Shown here piece by piece: positions 1 through 9,436 of a stretch of 44,347 bases of DNA (the stretch's first letter is position 1; each line of letters opens with the position of its first letter). A program made the position numbers and the translations under genes. The notes under the pieces are model-generated. The model was not told the origin of the DNA. It saw nothing but the letters and a program-made list of their open reading frames with translations, and did not search any database. Source of the stretch: Erwinia oleae (GTDB lineage: Bacteria; Pseudomonadota; Gammaproteobacteria; Enterobacterales; Enterobacteriaceae). The DNA lies in the NCBI RefSeq assembly GCF_000770305.1, contig NZ_JNVB01000042.1, forward strand, positions 1-44,347, read 5' to 3'.

Positions 1-53
1 CAGGCCAGTGGGTTTGTTAGCATAGCGACGTATTCGGGCGGAGAAAGTAAACG

Positions 54-473
54 ATGTCTTCCAGACGCGACCGGTTATTACAGCAAATGGGCATTACGCA
101 GTATACGCTGCGGCGTCCGCGCGCGCTTCAGGGCGAGGTGTCCATCTCGCTTGCGTCAGAGACGCGCCTGCTGATTGTTGCCAGCGTGCCGCCACCGCTT
201 TCCGATCCGCTACTTTGTGATGTGCTGCGTGCAATGCAGGTGAAAGAACCGCAGGTAATGGTGCTGACGCCTGAACAACTCGCGATGCTGCCCGATGAGA
301 CGCGCTGCGTTAGCTGGTGCCTTGGCCTTGACGCGCCGGTTTCCCTTGCGGGCTCGCAGATTGCTTCGCCTGCGCTTGCGGAGCTTTACCACAACCCCAA
401 CGCTAAAAAGGCGCTCTGGCAGCAGATTTCCCACTATGAATCCGATTTCTTTACTGACGCAGAACGATCTTGA
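54..473 (+). CDS. holD: DNA polymerase III psi subunit HolD
   Basis: HolD is the psi subunit of the DNA polymerase III clamp loader; with chi (HolC) it links the clamp loader to single-strand binding protein. The 139-residue protein has the usual length and the conserved opening (SSRRD, then LLQQMGITQYTLRRP), and its end matches the E. coli pattern (SPALAEL, ALWQQI.YE.DFF). The ATG at 54 follows a GGAGAAAG ribosome-binding sequence. Its 3' end overlaps rimI by 38 bases, the arrangement known in E. coli. Recognition is from memory of the E. coli protein. Confidence 0.95.
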   Translation: MSSRRDRLLQQMGITQYTLRRPRALQGEVSISLASETRLLIVASVPPPLSDPLLCDVLRAMQVKEPQVMVLTPEQLAMLPDETRCVSWCLGLDAPVSLAGSQIASPALAELYHNPNAKKALWQQISHYESDFFTDAERS

Positions 474-876
474 CGCCGCATTTGCCATTGAGCAGCGCGC
501 GCATGCCTTCCCGTGGACCGAACAAACGCTGGCCAGCAATCAGGGCGAGCGATATCTGAATTATCGGCTGGACGTTGACGGTAAAATAGCGGCTTTCGCT
601 ATCACGCAAATTGTGCTGGATGAGGCTACGCTGTTTAACCTTGCGGTTGATCCCACCTTTCAGCGCCAGGGTCTTGGGCAGGAGCTGCTACAACATGTGA
701 TTGCTGCACTGGCGCAGCGCAATGTGCATACGCTCTGGCTGGAAGTCCGTGCCTCCAATCATCCGGCTATTGCTCTTTATACCAGGCTGAATTTCAATGA
801 GGTCACGGTGCGCCGCAACTATTATCCCGCAGCCAACGGTCGGGAAGACGCCGTCATTATGGCGCTGATTATTTAA
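436..876 (+). CDS. rimI: Ribosomal protein S18 alanine N-acetyltransferase RimI
   Basis: RimI acetylates the N-terminal alanine of ribosomal protein S18 using acetyl-CoA. It is a single-domain GNAT enzyme. The 146-residue product carries the acetyl-CoA pyrophosphate-binding motif (QRQGLGQ, near residues 76-82) and the family signatures [20 protein letters not shown] and NYYP near the end. The frame is open upstream, but the start at 436 (MNPISLLTQ) gives the standard RimI N-terminus, so the longer version is not real. It is translationally coupled to holD through the overlap. Confidence 0.95.
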   Translation: MNPISLLTQNDLDAAFAIEQRAHAFPWTEQTLASNQGERYLNYRLDVDGKIAAFAITQIVLDEATLFNLAVDPTFQRQGLGQELLQHVIAALAQRNVHTLWLEVRASNHPAIALYTRLNFNEVTVRRNYYPAANGREDAVIMALII

Positions 877-892
877 AAAAGGGTTTATCAAC

Positions 893-1573
893 ATGTTAAA
901 TGAGTGGGACTGGATCCTCTTCGACGCAGACGACACGCTGTTTCACTTCGACGCGTTTGCTGGTTTGCAGCGCCTGTTCCAGCAGTATGACGTGACCTTT
1001 ACCGCACAGGATTACGACGATTACCAGGCGATCAATAAACCGCTGTGGGTTGATTATCAGAACGGCGCCATTACGGCGCTCCAACTCCAGCATCAGCGCT
1101 TTCAGGGCTGGGCGGATCGGCTGAACGTGATGCCGCACGATCTGAACAGCGGTTACCTGGCGGCGATGGCGGAGGTTTGTGTTCCGCTTGCGGGCGCGGT
1201 GAACCTGATCAACAGCCTGAAAGGGCGCGTCAATATGGGCATCATCACCAACGGCTTTACCGCGCTTCAGCAGGCCCGTCTGGAACGTACCGGCTTTATC
1301 GACTGTTTTGATCTGCTGGTTATTTCAGAACAGGTTGGGCATGCCAAACCGCATCCGGCAATATTCAACTATGCACTGGAAAAAATGGGAAACCCGCCCC
1401 GCGATCGCGTGTTGATGGTGGGCGATAATCCGGATTCAGACATTCTGGGCGGCATGAATGCAGGCCTGGCGACCTGCTGGCTCAACGCCGACGGACGCGT
1501 TTTGCCAGAGGGAATTCATCCGACCTGGCAGGTAAAAACGCTGAAAGAACTGGAAACGATTCTTATCACTTAA
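893..1573 (+). CDS. yjjG: HAD-family pyrimidine 5'-nucleotidase YjjG
   Basis: YjjG is a cytoplasmic HAD-superfamily phosphatase acting on nucleoside monophosphates, including non-canonical pyrimidine nucleotides. The 226-residue protein shows HAD motif I (FDADDTLF, residues about 9-16, with the nucleophile and acid/base aspartates), motif II (ITNG), the conserved lysine in HAKPHP, and motif IV ([12 protein letters not shown]). The gene starts 16 bases after rimI, so the three genes probably form one transcription unit. In E. coli the next gene is prfC; here the T6SS locus follows instead. Confidence 0.92.
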   Translation: MLNEWDWILFDADDTLFHFDAFAGLQRLFQQYDVTFTAQDYDDYQAINKPLWVDYQNGAITALQLQHQRFQGWADRLNVMPHDLNSGYLAAMAEVCVPLAGAVNLINSLKGRVNMGIITNGFTALQQARLERTGFIDCFDLLVISEQVGHAKPHPAIFNYALEKMGNPPRDRVLMVGDNPDSDILGGMNAGLATCWLNADGRVLPEGIHPTWQVKTLKELETILIT

Positions 1574-2142
1574 GTTTGCTTTTTCCGAATAGTTATCCTC
1601 TATAAGGCGCTATTTTCTGGTGTTAAATCCTGAAAAGGCGCTTTCATATCAAGAAAAACCTCATTTTTCTCTGGAGACGGCTGTCTCAATATCTCAGTTG
1701 TTGTAAATATGTATCCAAAAAGAAATATTTAAGCCCTTCTTATATAATTTATTGATATAAAAAATGCTATTTATATTTTACAAAGAAATAAAGCAAGGGC
1801 TAAATTAGCGTGTGATTATGGTTAATGTGCGATTTTCAGGGCCAATTCACAAGAATTTACCTTATTTCTCTCAGTTAAAATTCGCTTAACCTTGTTGTTG
1901 TGCTACCAGCAATCTTGAATAAACAGCGTGACTCTGTAAACTTGCATGAAATTACTCATTGAGCTGTAGCGTTGTCATCGCGTAGTGCGTCACGTGCGTA
2001 CTCGTGCGGTAGCTATGGCACTGCGCGATATCTTACTGGTATGATTTATATGGATTAATCGATACCGTTACGCTATTGCCCTCTGGCGATGGTTATGGCG
2101 AAGCTCCAGCCGGAGCGGCGCTTTTTTACTCTCTAAAACTAC
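1574..2142 (+). promoter_or_regulatory. Non-coding region upstream of the T6SS operon
   Basis: About 570 bases with no convincing gene. The stretch 1690-1800 is strongly AT-rich, a base composition often bound by H-NS-type silencers (inference). At 1985-1989, 1994-1998 and 2004-2008 the word GTGCG occurs three times, 9 and 10 bases apart, which puts the copies on about the same helix face and could mark a regulator site. The region ends in a terminator-like hairpin (2098-2127). I found no strong sigma-70 promoter and no sigma-54 -24/-12 pair. Confidence 0.45.
2098..2127 (+). terminator. Terminator-like hairpin ahead of the first T6SS gene
   Basis: The stem GCTCC (2103-2107) pairs with GGAGC (2112-2116) across a four-base loop. 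It is extended by GCG/CGC (2098-2100 with 2119-2121) after a small internal mismatch, and six T follow (2122-2127). This has the form of a Rho-independent terminator. It lies only about 28 bases before the first T6SS start codon, so it could stop transcription from the yjjG side or act as an attenuator in the T6SS leader. Confidence 0.5.
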
Positions 2143-2154
2143 ATGAGGATCATG

Positions 2155-2652
2155 GTGAATAGTCGAATTGCGCTCAGCCTGCTTTTTGTTTTGATGGTTT
2201 CCGGATGTAAAACGCCACCGCCGCCGATGACGGATGACACTGTCGTCTCCAGCACGGTTGATGGCGTTAAGCTCACTCACCGCCATGCTGTACAGCCACC
2301 CAAAACATTTACGCCAGTGAATGAGGCGTATCGCGCGTTATATAGCGCGTCGGTCATGACGCGGCCAGACTTTGGCGGCAAGGTGGTGAGCTATCTGGAG
2401 ACCGGCAAAACCTATACGGTGCTTGGCAGCGTTGAAAATAACTGGTTCGCCATTGCGGAGCAGGATCAGGAGCAACTGCTTGGGTATGTTCCGCTGCGTG
2501 CGGTTGTAAAGAGCGATCTTTATAACAGCACGGTAAAGGCCGATTCGCGCCGCAAACGTCCCCGGACGCCAGCGAAAAAAACCTGTGTTGCCGTCGATGG
2601 CGACAGCAAGGCCTGCCAGAACAATAACAATGGCACCTGGATCATCGAATAA
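2155..2652 (+). CDS. T6SS-linked SH3-like lipoprotein
   Basis: A putative lipoprotein at the head of the T6SS operon. With the start used here (GTG at 2155, GAGGA five bases upstream) it has 165 residues; in-frame ATGs at 2143 and 2152 are alternatives but are poorly spaced from the same ribosome-binding site. A lipobox ends at Cys18 (MVSGCK). Residues about 60-120 (LYSASVMTRPDFGGKVV, then LGYVPLRAVV) look like a bacterial SH3-type fold, which often binds peptidoglycan or protein partners. The tail is basic and has two cysteines. It is not one of the thirteen core T6SS components. A role beside the TssJLM membrane complex is inferred only from position. Confidence 0.6.
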   Translation: MNSRIALSLLFVLMVSGCKTPPPPMTDDTVVSSTVDGVKLTHRHAVQPPKTFTPVNEAYRALYSASVMTRPDFGGKVVSYLETGKTYTVLGSVENNWFAIAEQDQEQLLGYVPLRAVVKSDLYNSTVKADSRRKRPRTPAKKTCVAVDGDSKACQNNNNGTWIIE

Positions 2653-2673
2653 ACATGCGCTTATGGCTGTAAT

Positions 2674-3183
2674 ATGATGAAAATAAACCTGTTTCAGCGC
2701 CTGATCCTTCAGGCGCTTTTCCTTATCACGTTCGGCCTGTTGACGGGCTGTTCTTCCTCTTCACACAGCGATCCTTCTCAATACAACCTGATGTTTCAGG
2801 CTCACCCGCAGGTCAATAATGCTGCGCCGCTCAAAGTCAGGGTCATGCTGCTGAAGTCGGATGCCGACTTCATGTCCGCTGATTTTTATTCGTTGCAAAA
2901 CAATGCCGCTGCCCTGTTGGGCGGCAACCTGCTTAACAGCGAACAGTTCTTCCTGATGCCAGGACAACTCAACAAAACGGTGAGCGGACAAAGCATCCCG
3001 GAAGCGCGTTACATCGGCATTCTGGCAGAATATCAAACGCTTGACGGGAAAAAATGGCGACTCTCTCTGCCGTTGCCCGCGCCGGGAAGCGCCAGCTTTT
3101 ACAAATTCTGGCAGAGTTCGACGGACGAGCTGAAAGCGGAAATCATCGCCGATATTGGCGGTTTGCGCGTCGTGGGCCAATAA
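2674..3183 (+). CDS. tssJ: T6SS outer-membrane lipoprotein TssJ
   Basis: TssJ is the outer-membrane lipoprotein that binds the periplasmic end of TssM and anchors the trans-envelope complex. The 169-residue protein has a hydrophobic signal sequence and a lipobox with Cys26 (LLTGCSS). The mature part carries family-typical segments: PLKVRVMLLKSDADFMSADFYSL, then LMPGQ, and a predicted beta-rich C-terminal half. It lies directly before tssK, the usual tssJ-K-L-M order. The ribosome-binding site is weak, so translation may depend on the upstream gene. Confidence 0.85.
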   Translation: MMKINLFQRLILQALFLITFGLLTGCSSSSHSDPSQYNLMFQAHPQVNNAAPLKVRVMLLKSDADFMSADFYSLQNNAAALLGGNLLNSEQFFLMPGQLNKTVSGQSIPEARYIGILAEYQTLDGKKWRLSLPLPAPGSASFYKFWQSSTDELKAEIIADIGGLRVVGQ

Positions 3184-3208
3184 GCATTGACTGTAAACGG
3201 AAGCCATT

Positions 3209-4549
3209 ATGAATAATGCCAAGAAAGTGGTCTGGACCGAGGGCATGTTTCTGCGCCCGCATCATTTCCAGCAGTCAGAAAGTTACCAACTCAGCGCGCT
3301 CCGCCAGTGGGGCAGCGCGCAGCGCCCGTGGATGTGGGGCTTTCTCGATTATGAAATTGACGAAGGGATGCTGCAACAGGGGAAAATCGCACTCAGTTCT
3401 GCCAGCGGACTGCTGCCTGACGGAACGTTTTTCTCTTTTCGTGACGCGAACGGCGCGCCGCCTCCGATTGAGATTGCCGACAATCAGATCGGCGAGAAAG
3501 TCGTGCTGGCGCTACCCGCGCGGCGCAACGGACGCGAAGAAGTCATCTTTAGCGAAACAGCCGACTCCCTCGCGCGCTACGTCAGTTTCGAACAGGAAGT
3601 GGACGACTTCAACGCCATGTCCGTCGGCGCGGCGGCGGTACAGTTCGGTAAACTACGCCTGCGGCTGATGCCGGAGAGCGAGCTGTCGGCGGAATGGACG
3701 GCGATGGCGGTGGTCAGCGTGGCGGAAAAACGCAGCGACAATCAGGTACAGCTCGACAGCAGCTACATTCCGCCGATGCTGCACAGCGGGGCTCATTCGC
3801 AGCTCGATAGCTGGCTCAATGATATCGCCGGCCTGCTGATGCAGCGAAGCCAGCAGATCGGTCAGCGCCTGCAACAGCCGGGACGCTTCAATACCGCCGA
3901 TTTAGTCGATTTTATGCTGCTGGCGCTGATTAACCACCACGTCGGGCAGGCCAGCCATCTTAAAAATCTGCCGCTGCTCCATCCTGAAAAGCTCTTCGCC
4001 CACTGGTTGGCTTTCGCCTGCGAACTGACCACGTACACGCCGTCGCGTACCCCGGACGCCTTGCCGGTCTATGACCATGACGACCTGGCGCGCTGCTTCA
4101 GCAAACTGATGCTGACGCTGCGTCAGGGATTGTCGCTGGTGATGGAAGAGAACGCGATCCAACTGCCGCTGACCGAACGTTCCCACGGCCTGAACGTGGC
4201 GACGGTGCCGACCAGCTCCATGGTGCACGATTTCGGTTTTGTACTGGCCGTTCGCGCCAACGTGCCGGGCGACATGTTGCAAACGCACTTCCCCGCACAG
4301 ATGAAGGTGGCGCCGGTAACCAAAATCCGCGATCTGGTTCAGCTCCAACTGCCGGGTATGGTGCTGCGCGCTATGCCTGCCGCGCCGCCGCAAATTCCCT
4401 GGCATGTCGGCTACAGCTACTTCGAGCTGGAGAAGGGGAGCGAACTGTGGCTGGAGATGGAAAAATCCGGCACCTTTGCGCTCCATCTCGCCGGCGACTT
4501 CCCTGGCCTGACCATGGAGTTCTGGGCCGTTCGTAATCACTCAGCCTGA
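3209..4549 (+). CDS. tssK: T6SS baseplate protein TssK
   Basis: TssK is a trimeric baseplate subunit that connects the TssFGE wedges to the TssJLM membrane complex. The 446-residue protein has normal length and begins with the strongly conserved KVVWTEGMFLRPHHFQQ, the hallmark of the family. Other family segments are HLKNLPLLHPE and YSYFELE near the C-terminus. The ATG at 3209 follows ACGGAAGCC. It is followed 17 bases later by tssL. Confidence 0.96.
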   Translation: MNNAKKVVWTEGMFLRPHHFQQSESYQLSALRQWGSAQRPWMWGFLDYEIDEGMLQQGKIALSSASGLLPDGTFFSFRDANGAPPPIEIADNQIGEKVVLALPARRNGREEVIFSETADSLARYVSFEQEVDDFNAMSVGAAAVQFGKLRLRLMPESELSAEWTAMAVVSVAEKRSDNQVQLDSSYIPPMLHSGAHSQLDSWLNDIAGLLMQRSQQIGQRLQQPGRFNTADLVDFMLLALINHHVGQASHLKNLPLLHPEKLFAHWLAFACELTTYTPSRTPDALPVYDHDDLARCFSKLMLTLRQGLSLVMEENAIQLPLTERSHGLNVATVPTSSMVHDFGFVLAVRANVPGDMLQTHFPAQMKVAPVTKIRDLVQLQLPGMVLRAMPAAPPQIPWHVGYSYFELEKGSELWLEMEKSGTFALHLAGDFPGLTMEFWAVRNHSA

Positions 4550-4566
4550 CGCAGGGAACAGAAAAG

Positions 4567-5802
4567 ATGCAGGAACGACAGGCTACTCAGAACGATCTCT
4601 TTACCGGCGCCAGCAGCAGCAATCCGCTGGTGGCGGCGGCAAACGGTTTGCTCAACGCCATTCCACAAATTCGTCACTCGGTCACTCATGACGATCCCGC
4701 AGGTTTGCGCCAGCGACTGATTGATGAAATCCGTCAGTTCGAAATGAACTGCCAGCGGGCGTCGCTGCCGTATGAGGTCATTATTGGCGCACGCTATTGT
4801 CTTTGCACCGCGCTGGACGAAGCCGCCGCGCTCACGCCGTGGGGCAGCCGCGGCGTCTGGCCGGGGCAGGGGCTGCTGGTCACCTTTCATAATGAAACCT
4901 GGGGCGGCGAAAAGTTTTTTCAACTGCTCGCCAAACTTTCGCAAAATCCGCGCGAGCAGATTGCACTGCTGGAACTGATCAACTACTGCCTGCAACTGGG
5001 TTTTGAAGGCCGCTACCGCGTGCTGGACAATGGTCGCTCCCAGTTGGAAACCATCAAACAGCGTCTGTTGCAGATGATCCGCTCCGTGCGTGGCGGTTAC
5101 GCGCCGCCGCTCTCTCCCCATCCGGAAGATCATCCCGTTATGCGCAAACTGTGGCGACCAGTCGTGCCGCTGTGGGCCTGCGCCGCGCTGGTTGGTTTCC
5201 TCGCCTGTCTGTTTTACATCCTGCTCAACTGGCGTCTCGGCGACGCGACCAGTCCGGTGCTGGCCGCCGTTTATCAAACGCCGCTGCCGGAAGTGACCAT
5301 CAATAACCCGGCGCCGCCGCCGCCGGCTGCGCTCAACCTGAAGGCCTTTTTACGCCCTGAAATTGAGCAGGGATTGGTGGCGGTTCGCGATGAGGCCGAT
5401 CGCAGCGTGGTGACGCTGAAGGGCGATGGCCTGTTCACCTCCGGCTCGACCGCCGTACGCGGGCGCTATGAGCAGGTGCTTGATCGCATTGCCCAGGCGA
5501 TGAACAACGTTAACGGCCGTATTCTGGTGGTGGGCTACAGCGACAATGTGCCGATCCGCAGCGCCCGCTTCGCCTCCAATTATGAACTTTCCCTCGCGCG
5601 TGCGCAGTCGGTACAGGAGCGGCTGCAACAGCATCTGAGCCAGCCGCAGCGCGTGAAGGCGGAAGGACGAGGCGAAACCAATCCGCTGGTGCCCAACACC
5701 ACGGCGGAAAACCGCGCGCGCAACCGCCGGGTGGACATCACGCTGTTAGTTTCTCCGCAGAATACGCGTGCGGAGATCAACGGCTTGCAGCAAGGAAATT
5801 AA
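4567..5802 (+). CDS. tssL: T6SS inner-membrane protein TssL with OmpA-like C-terminus
   Basis: TssL is the inner-membrane partner of TssM; its cytoplasmic domain contacts the baseplate. The N-terminal part (residues about 20-180) is the DotU/TssL domain (NPLVAAANGLL, CTALDEAA, FF.LL.KLSQNP, YCLQLGFEGRY). One transmembrane helix spans about 203-224. A proline-rich linker leads to an OmpA-like peptidoglycan-binding domain (about 290-395) with the motif N338-YELSLARA and NRRVD near the end. This is the extended form of TssL; in other systems a separate protein supplies the peptidoglycan anchor. It lies four bases before tssM. Confidence 0.95.
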   Translation: MQERQATQNDLFTGASSSNPLVAAANGLLNAIPQIRHSVTHDDPAGLRQRLIDEIRQFEMNCQRASLPYEVIIGARYCLCTALDEAAALTPWGSRGVWPGQGLLVTFHNETWGGEKFFQLLAKLSQNPREQIALLELINYCLQLGFEGRYRVLDNGRSQLETIKQRLLQMIRSVRGGYAPPLSPHPEDHPVMRKLWRPVVPLWACAALVGFLACLFYILLNWRLGDATSPVLAAVYQTPLPEVTINNPAPPPPAALNLKAFLRPEIEQGLVAVRDEADRSVVTLKGDGLFTSGSTAVRGRYEQVLDRIAQAMNNVNGRILVVGYSDNVPIRSARFASNYELSLARAQSVQERLQQHLSQPQRVKAEGRGETNPLVPNTTAENRARNRRVDITLLVSPQNTRAEINGLQQGN

Positions 5803-5805
5803 CGG

Positions 5806-8800
5806 ATGCTGAATATTTTTTTCGCCATTATGACTAACCGGCTGATGTGGGGATTTGTCGGTATCACCGCGCTCTCCTTTATCATCTGGGTGATCGGGCC
5901 GGTGTTTTCTATTGTCGACTCACGTCCGCTCGAACCGGAAGTCAACCGTCAAATCAGTATCGCGCTGCTCTATATCGTCTGGGGTTTGAGTAATCTTGTG
6001 CCGCGGCTCTACAACGCCTGGCTCAACCGCAAGCTGATGGGCAGCCTGAAATCCACCTCAGAAGAGAGCGCCGATCCCGATCGCAAACGTCTGACTAATG
6101 AGGATCGGGTGCTGGCCGAGCGCTTCTCCGAAGCGTCAGATCTGCTGAAAAAAGCGCACTTCAGCCGTGCAGGCAACCGCCGCTGGACGCAACGCTTCAG
6201 TCGCCAGTATCTCTATCAGCTTCCCTGGTACGTGATCATTGGCGCGCCCGGCGCGGGCAAAACCACCGCGCTGGTTAACTCCGGGCTTCAGTTTCCGCTT
6301 GCCGACCGCTTTGGCAAGGCGGCGCTACGCGGTATCGGTGGAACGCGCAACTGCGACTGGTGGTTCACCAATGAAGCGGTGCTGCTGGATACCGCAGGCC
6401 GCTACACCATGCAGCAAAGTGAAGAGCAGCAGGACGCGGGCGAATGGAACAATTTTATCGGCCTGCTGCGCAAATACCGCGGGCGTCAGCCGATCAATGG
6501 CGTGATCGTCACCATTAGCGTATCCGATCTGCTCACCCAATCCGCAGAGACTTCGCAGCAGCAGGCGATTTCGCTGCGCCAGCGGCTGACCGAGCTGCAC
6601 GAACAACTCGGCATTCGTTTTCCAGTCTACGTGCTGGTAACGAAAACCGATCTGCTGAAGGGCTTTCGCGCCTATTTTGCAAAGTTCGATAAGGCGCAGC
6701 GCGACCAGGTGTGGGGCTTCACCTTTCCGTGGGAGCGCTCGAAGCATGCGGATTTTGACCTGTTAAGCACCTTCACGCAGGAGTTCGCGCTCCTTCAGCA
6801 GCGGCTGGACGCCGGACTGCCGGACACGCTGCTTCAGGAGAGCGACGCCCGGACACGCGCAGAGAGCTATCTCTTCCCGCAGGAGTTTGCCGCGCTTCGC
6901 CCGCTGCTTCATGACTACCTTGATACGGTATTTGCCCGTTCCAACTTTGAAACGCAGTTTTCGCCGCGCGGTATCTACTTTGCCAGCGGCACGCAGGAAG
7001 GCCTGCCGTTTGACCGGGTCATGGGCGAGCTGAGCCGCGCGCTACAGCTTCCTGATACCGAAAGCGGCACCAGCGGCAACTGGAACAACGTCAACAAAGA
7101 GGCGCCGATCCCGGCCAACAAAGGCCAGAGCTTTTTCCTTAAGGATCTGCTGCAAAACGTCATCTTTCAGGAAGCGGGCCTGGCGGGCAGTAACCGCTGG
7201 TGGGAACTGCGCAACCGCGCGGTGCTGTGGTCGGGCTATCTGCTGCTGGCGGCGGTGCTGGTGATTGCGGCGCTGCTGTGGACAACCAGCTTCCGTAACA
7301 ATAAAGCCTATCTGCACGCCGTGAATGCGAAAGTGCCGAAGGTGGTGCAACTGAGCCGCAACCTGGAGGCCGGCGATCTGAGCGATCTCTATGCGCTACT
7401 TCCCTTCCTCAACGGCGTGGTGAAACTCCCTGAAAGCGACGATTTCGATCTGAACGATCCGCCGATCACCCGGCGCATGGGGCTGTATCGCGGCGTGGAG
7501 GTGACCGATGCCACCCAGGCGCTGTATCAGAAATCACTGCAACAGTTACTCATGCCGCAGGTTGCCAGGATGATCACCACCTGGCTGCGTAACGACAACG
7601 GCAGCGATGCGGATTACAGCTACGAAGCGCTGAAGGCTTACCAGATGCTTTATCAACCGAAGCATTACGACGGCAAATTTCTGCATGCGTGGGTGATGCT
7701 CAATATCCAGCGCAATCAGCCGCAGAACGTGACGCGTGAGCAGACCAAACAGCTCGAATGGCACCTGATGCAGTTGCTGGAGACGCAGATCCAGGCGTCC
7801 CCTTACGCGCGGGATGATGCGCTGGTAAAGCGCGAGCAGGCGCTGATTAATCAGATGCCGCTGTCGCAGCGGGTCTACGGACGCCTCAGGCGCCTGCTAC
7901 AAAGGGATGAAAGCCTGAAACCGGTATCGCTGGCTTCGCTGGGCGGTCCGCAGAGTGAGCTGGTGCTGGCGCGCAAAAGCGGTAAATCCATCGGCGACGG
8001 CATTCCCGGTCTGTTCACGCCGGACGGCTACTGGAACAGTTTCGATAAGAATATCGACAGCGTGACGGCGGCGCTGCACGACGACGATCGCTGGGTGCTG
8101 GGCGGACAGGTTGGCGGCGAAACCAAAGCGCAGACCGACCTCGCCGTGCGTCAACTCTACATGGCCGATTACATGCGGCAATGGGATGCGCTGTTACAGG
8201 ATATTCAACTGAACAGCAGCGCGGATCTCTCCCAGCGCATCAACGCCGCGCGCCTGCTTTCCGGCAGCAACTCGCCGCTGCGCAAGCTGGTGATTAACCT
8301 CAGTCACTATCTGGTACTGGAAAAAGCAGCGCCTGGGGACGACAAAACCCAGGCGGAAAACAAGACCGGCAGCATGGCAAGCAATACGCTCGACGCGCTG
8401 TTCCGTTCCCGACAGAACACGACCGATACCAGCCAGCAGCAGGCGCCTGAACAGTCAGTAACTGCTCACTTTGCGCCGATCATCGAGCTGGCGCAGCCGC
8501 TGGAAAAAGGCGGTAAAACCATCGCCTTTGATGATTTCCTGAAGCAGATCGACGATCTCTATCGCTATCTGACGGCGGTGCAGGACGCGGCAAACAGCGG
8601 TATGCCGCCGCCTGCCGGCGATGCGATCAGCCGTCTTCAGGCCAGTGCGGGACGGCTGCCGGGCGCCCTGCAAAACATGTTCACCAGCATGGCGGTGGGC
8701 GCCAGCAGCGACACGCAGCGCCGCGATCTTGATAACGTGCGCAAGCGCATCAACGTGGAAGTCGGCAGCTTCTGCCGCCAGGCGATTGCCGGACGCTATC

Positions 8801-9420
8801 CGCTTTCGCGCAATGGCCGCGCGGAAGTGACGCCGGACGACCTGGCGCGCATGTTTGCGCCAGGCACTGGCCTGATGGACAGCTTCTTTCGCGATAACCT
8901 GGCGAACAAGGTCGATACCACCCAGGCGAACTGGCGCTTTACCCCAGGCATCGACGGCAAAACGCTGCCCGGCGGCGAAAGCGTGCTGCGACCGTTTCAG
9001 CAGGCGCAAAGCATTCGCGACGCTTTTTTCGCCAACGGCGCCGCCTCGCCCGCGTTTCGCGTGACGGTACGCACGGTGCAAATGGATAACAATATTCTCA
9101 CGCTTTCGCTGGACGTTGATGGTCAGCTGCTGCGCTACAGTCACGGGCCGCAGGCGGTACAGCTGATGAACTGGCCGGGGCCGGGCGGCACCAGTCAGGT
9201 GAGAATGCAACTCGGTCTGGCCGATGGCACGACCGCGACGCTGGTCACCAACGGCCCCTGGGCACTGAACCGTTTCTTTGATCGCGCCCAACAAGCACGC
9301 GGCGCAGGCAGCCTCAGCCGTCAGGCGACATTTAACGTCAACGGCCACCGCGTGGTGCTGGAATTCACCCCGAACAGTATTCGCAACCCGTTTCAGCTTC
9401 CCGGGTTCTCATGCCCATAA
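5806..9420 (+). CDS. tssM: T6SS inner-membrane protein TssM (IcmF family)
   Basis: TssM is the large inner-membrane protein that spans the periplasm and binds TssJ. The 1204-residue protein is of full family length. It shows two N-terminal membrane helices (about residues 10-30 and 45-65), an intact Walker A motif (GAPGAGKTT, starting at residue 146) and LLDTAGRY, so it belongs to the class with a possible NTPase site. A third membrane helix lies at about 479-493. The large periplasmic part ends in the conserved IcmF C-terminal domain (NGPWALNRFFD near the end). Confidence 0.96.
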   Translation: MLNIFFAIMTNRLMWGFVGITALSFIIWVIGPVFSIVDSRPLEPEVNRQISIALLYIVWGLSNLVPRLYNAWLNRKLMGSLKSTSEESADPDRKRLTNEDRVLAERFSEASDLLKKAHFSRAGNRRWTQRFSRQYLYQLPWYVIIGAPGAGKTTALVNSGLQFPLADRFGKAALRGIGGTRNCDWWFTNEAVLLDTAGRYTMQQSEEQQDAGEWNNFIGLLRKYRGRQPINGVIVTISVSDLLTQSAETSQQQAISLRQRLTELHEQLGIRFPVYVLVTKTDLLKGFRAYFAKFDKAQRDQVWGFTFPWERSKHADFDLLSTFTQEFALLQQRLDAGLPDTLLQESDARTRAESYLFPQEFAALRPLLHDYLDTVFARSNFETQFSPRGIYFASGTQEGLPFDRVMGELSRALQLPDTESGTSGNWNNVNKEAPIPANKGQSFFLKDLLQNVIFQEAGLAGSNRWWELRNRAVLWSGYLLLAAVLVIAALLWTTSFRNNKAYLHAVNAKVPKVVQLSRNLEAGDLSDLYALLPFLNGVVKLPESDDFDLNDPPITRRMGLYRGVEVTDATQALYQKSLQQLLMPQVARMITTWLRNDNGSDADYSYEALKAYQMLYQPKHYDGKFLHAWVMLNIQRNQPQNVTREQTKQLEWHLMQLLETQIQASPYARDDALVKREQALINQMPLSQRVYGRLRRLLQRDESLKPVSLASLGGPQSELVLARKSGKSIGDGIPGLFTPDGYWNSFDKNIDSVTAALHDDDRWVLGGQVGGETKAQTDLAVRQLYMADYMRQWDALLQDIQLNSSADLSQRINAARLLSGSNSPLRKLVINLSHYLVLEKAAPGDDKTQAENKTGSMASNTLDALFRSRQNTTDTSQQQAPEQSVTAHFAPIIELAQPLEKGGKTIAFDDFLKQIDDLYRYLTAVQDAANSGMPPPAGDAISRLQASAGRLPGALQNMFTSMAVGASSDTQRRDLDNVRKRINVEVGSFCRQAIAGRYPLSRNGRAEVTPDDLARMFAPGTGLMDSFFRDNLANKVDTTQANWRFTPGIDGKTLPGGESVLRPFQQAQSIRDAFFANGAASPAFRVTVRTVQMDNNILTLSLDVDGQLLRYSHGPQAVQLMNWPGPGGTSQVRMQLGLADGTTATLVTNGPWALNRFFDRAQQARGAGSLSRQATFNVNGHRVVLEFTPNSIRNPFQLPGFSCP

Positions 9421-9436
9421 CTGCAAGGAAATGATG

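Noticed and set aside
2016-2031. TGGCAC resembling a sigma-54 -24 element upstream of the T6SS operon
   Set aside because: The required GC of the -12 element at the right distance is missing.
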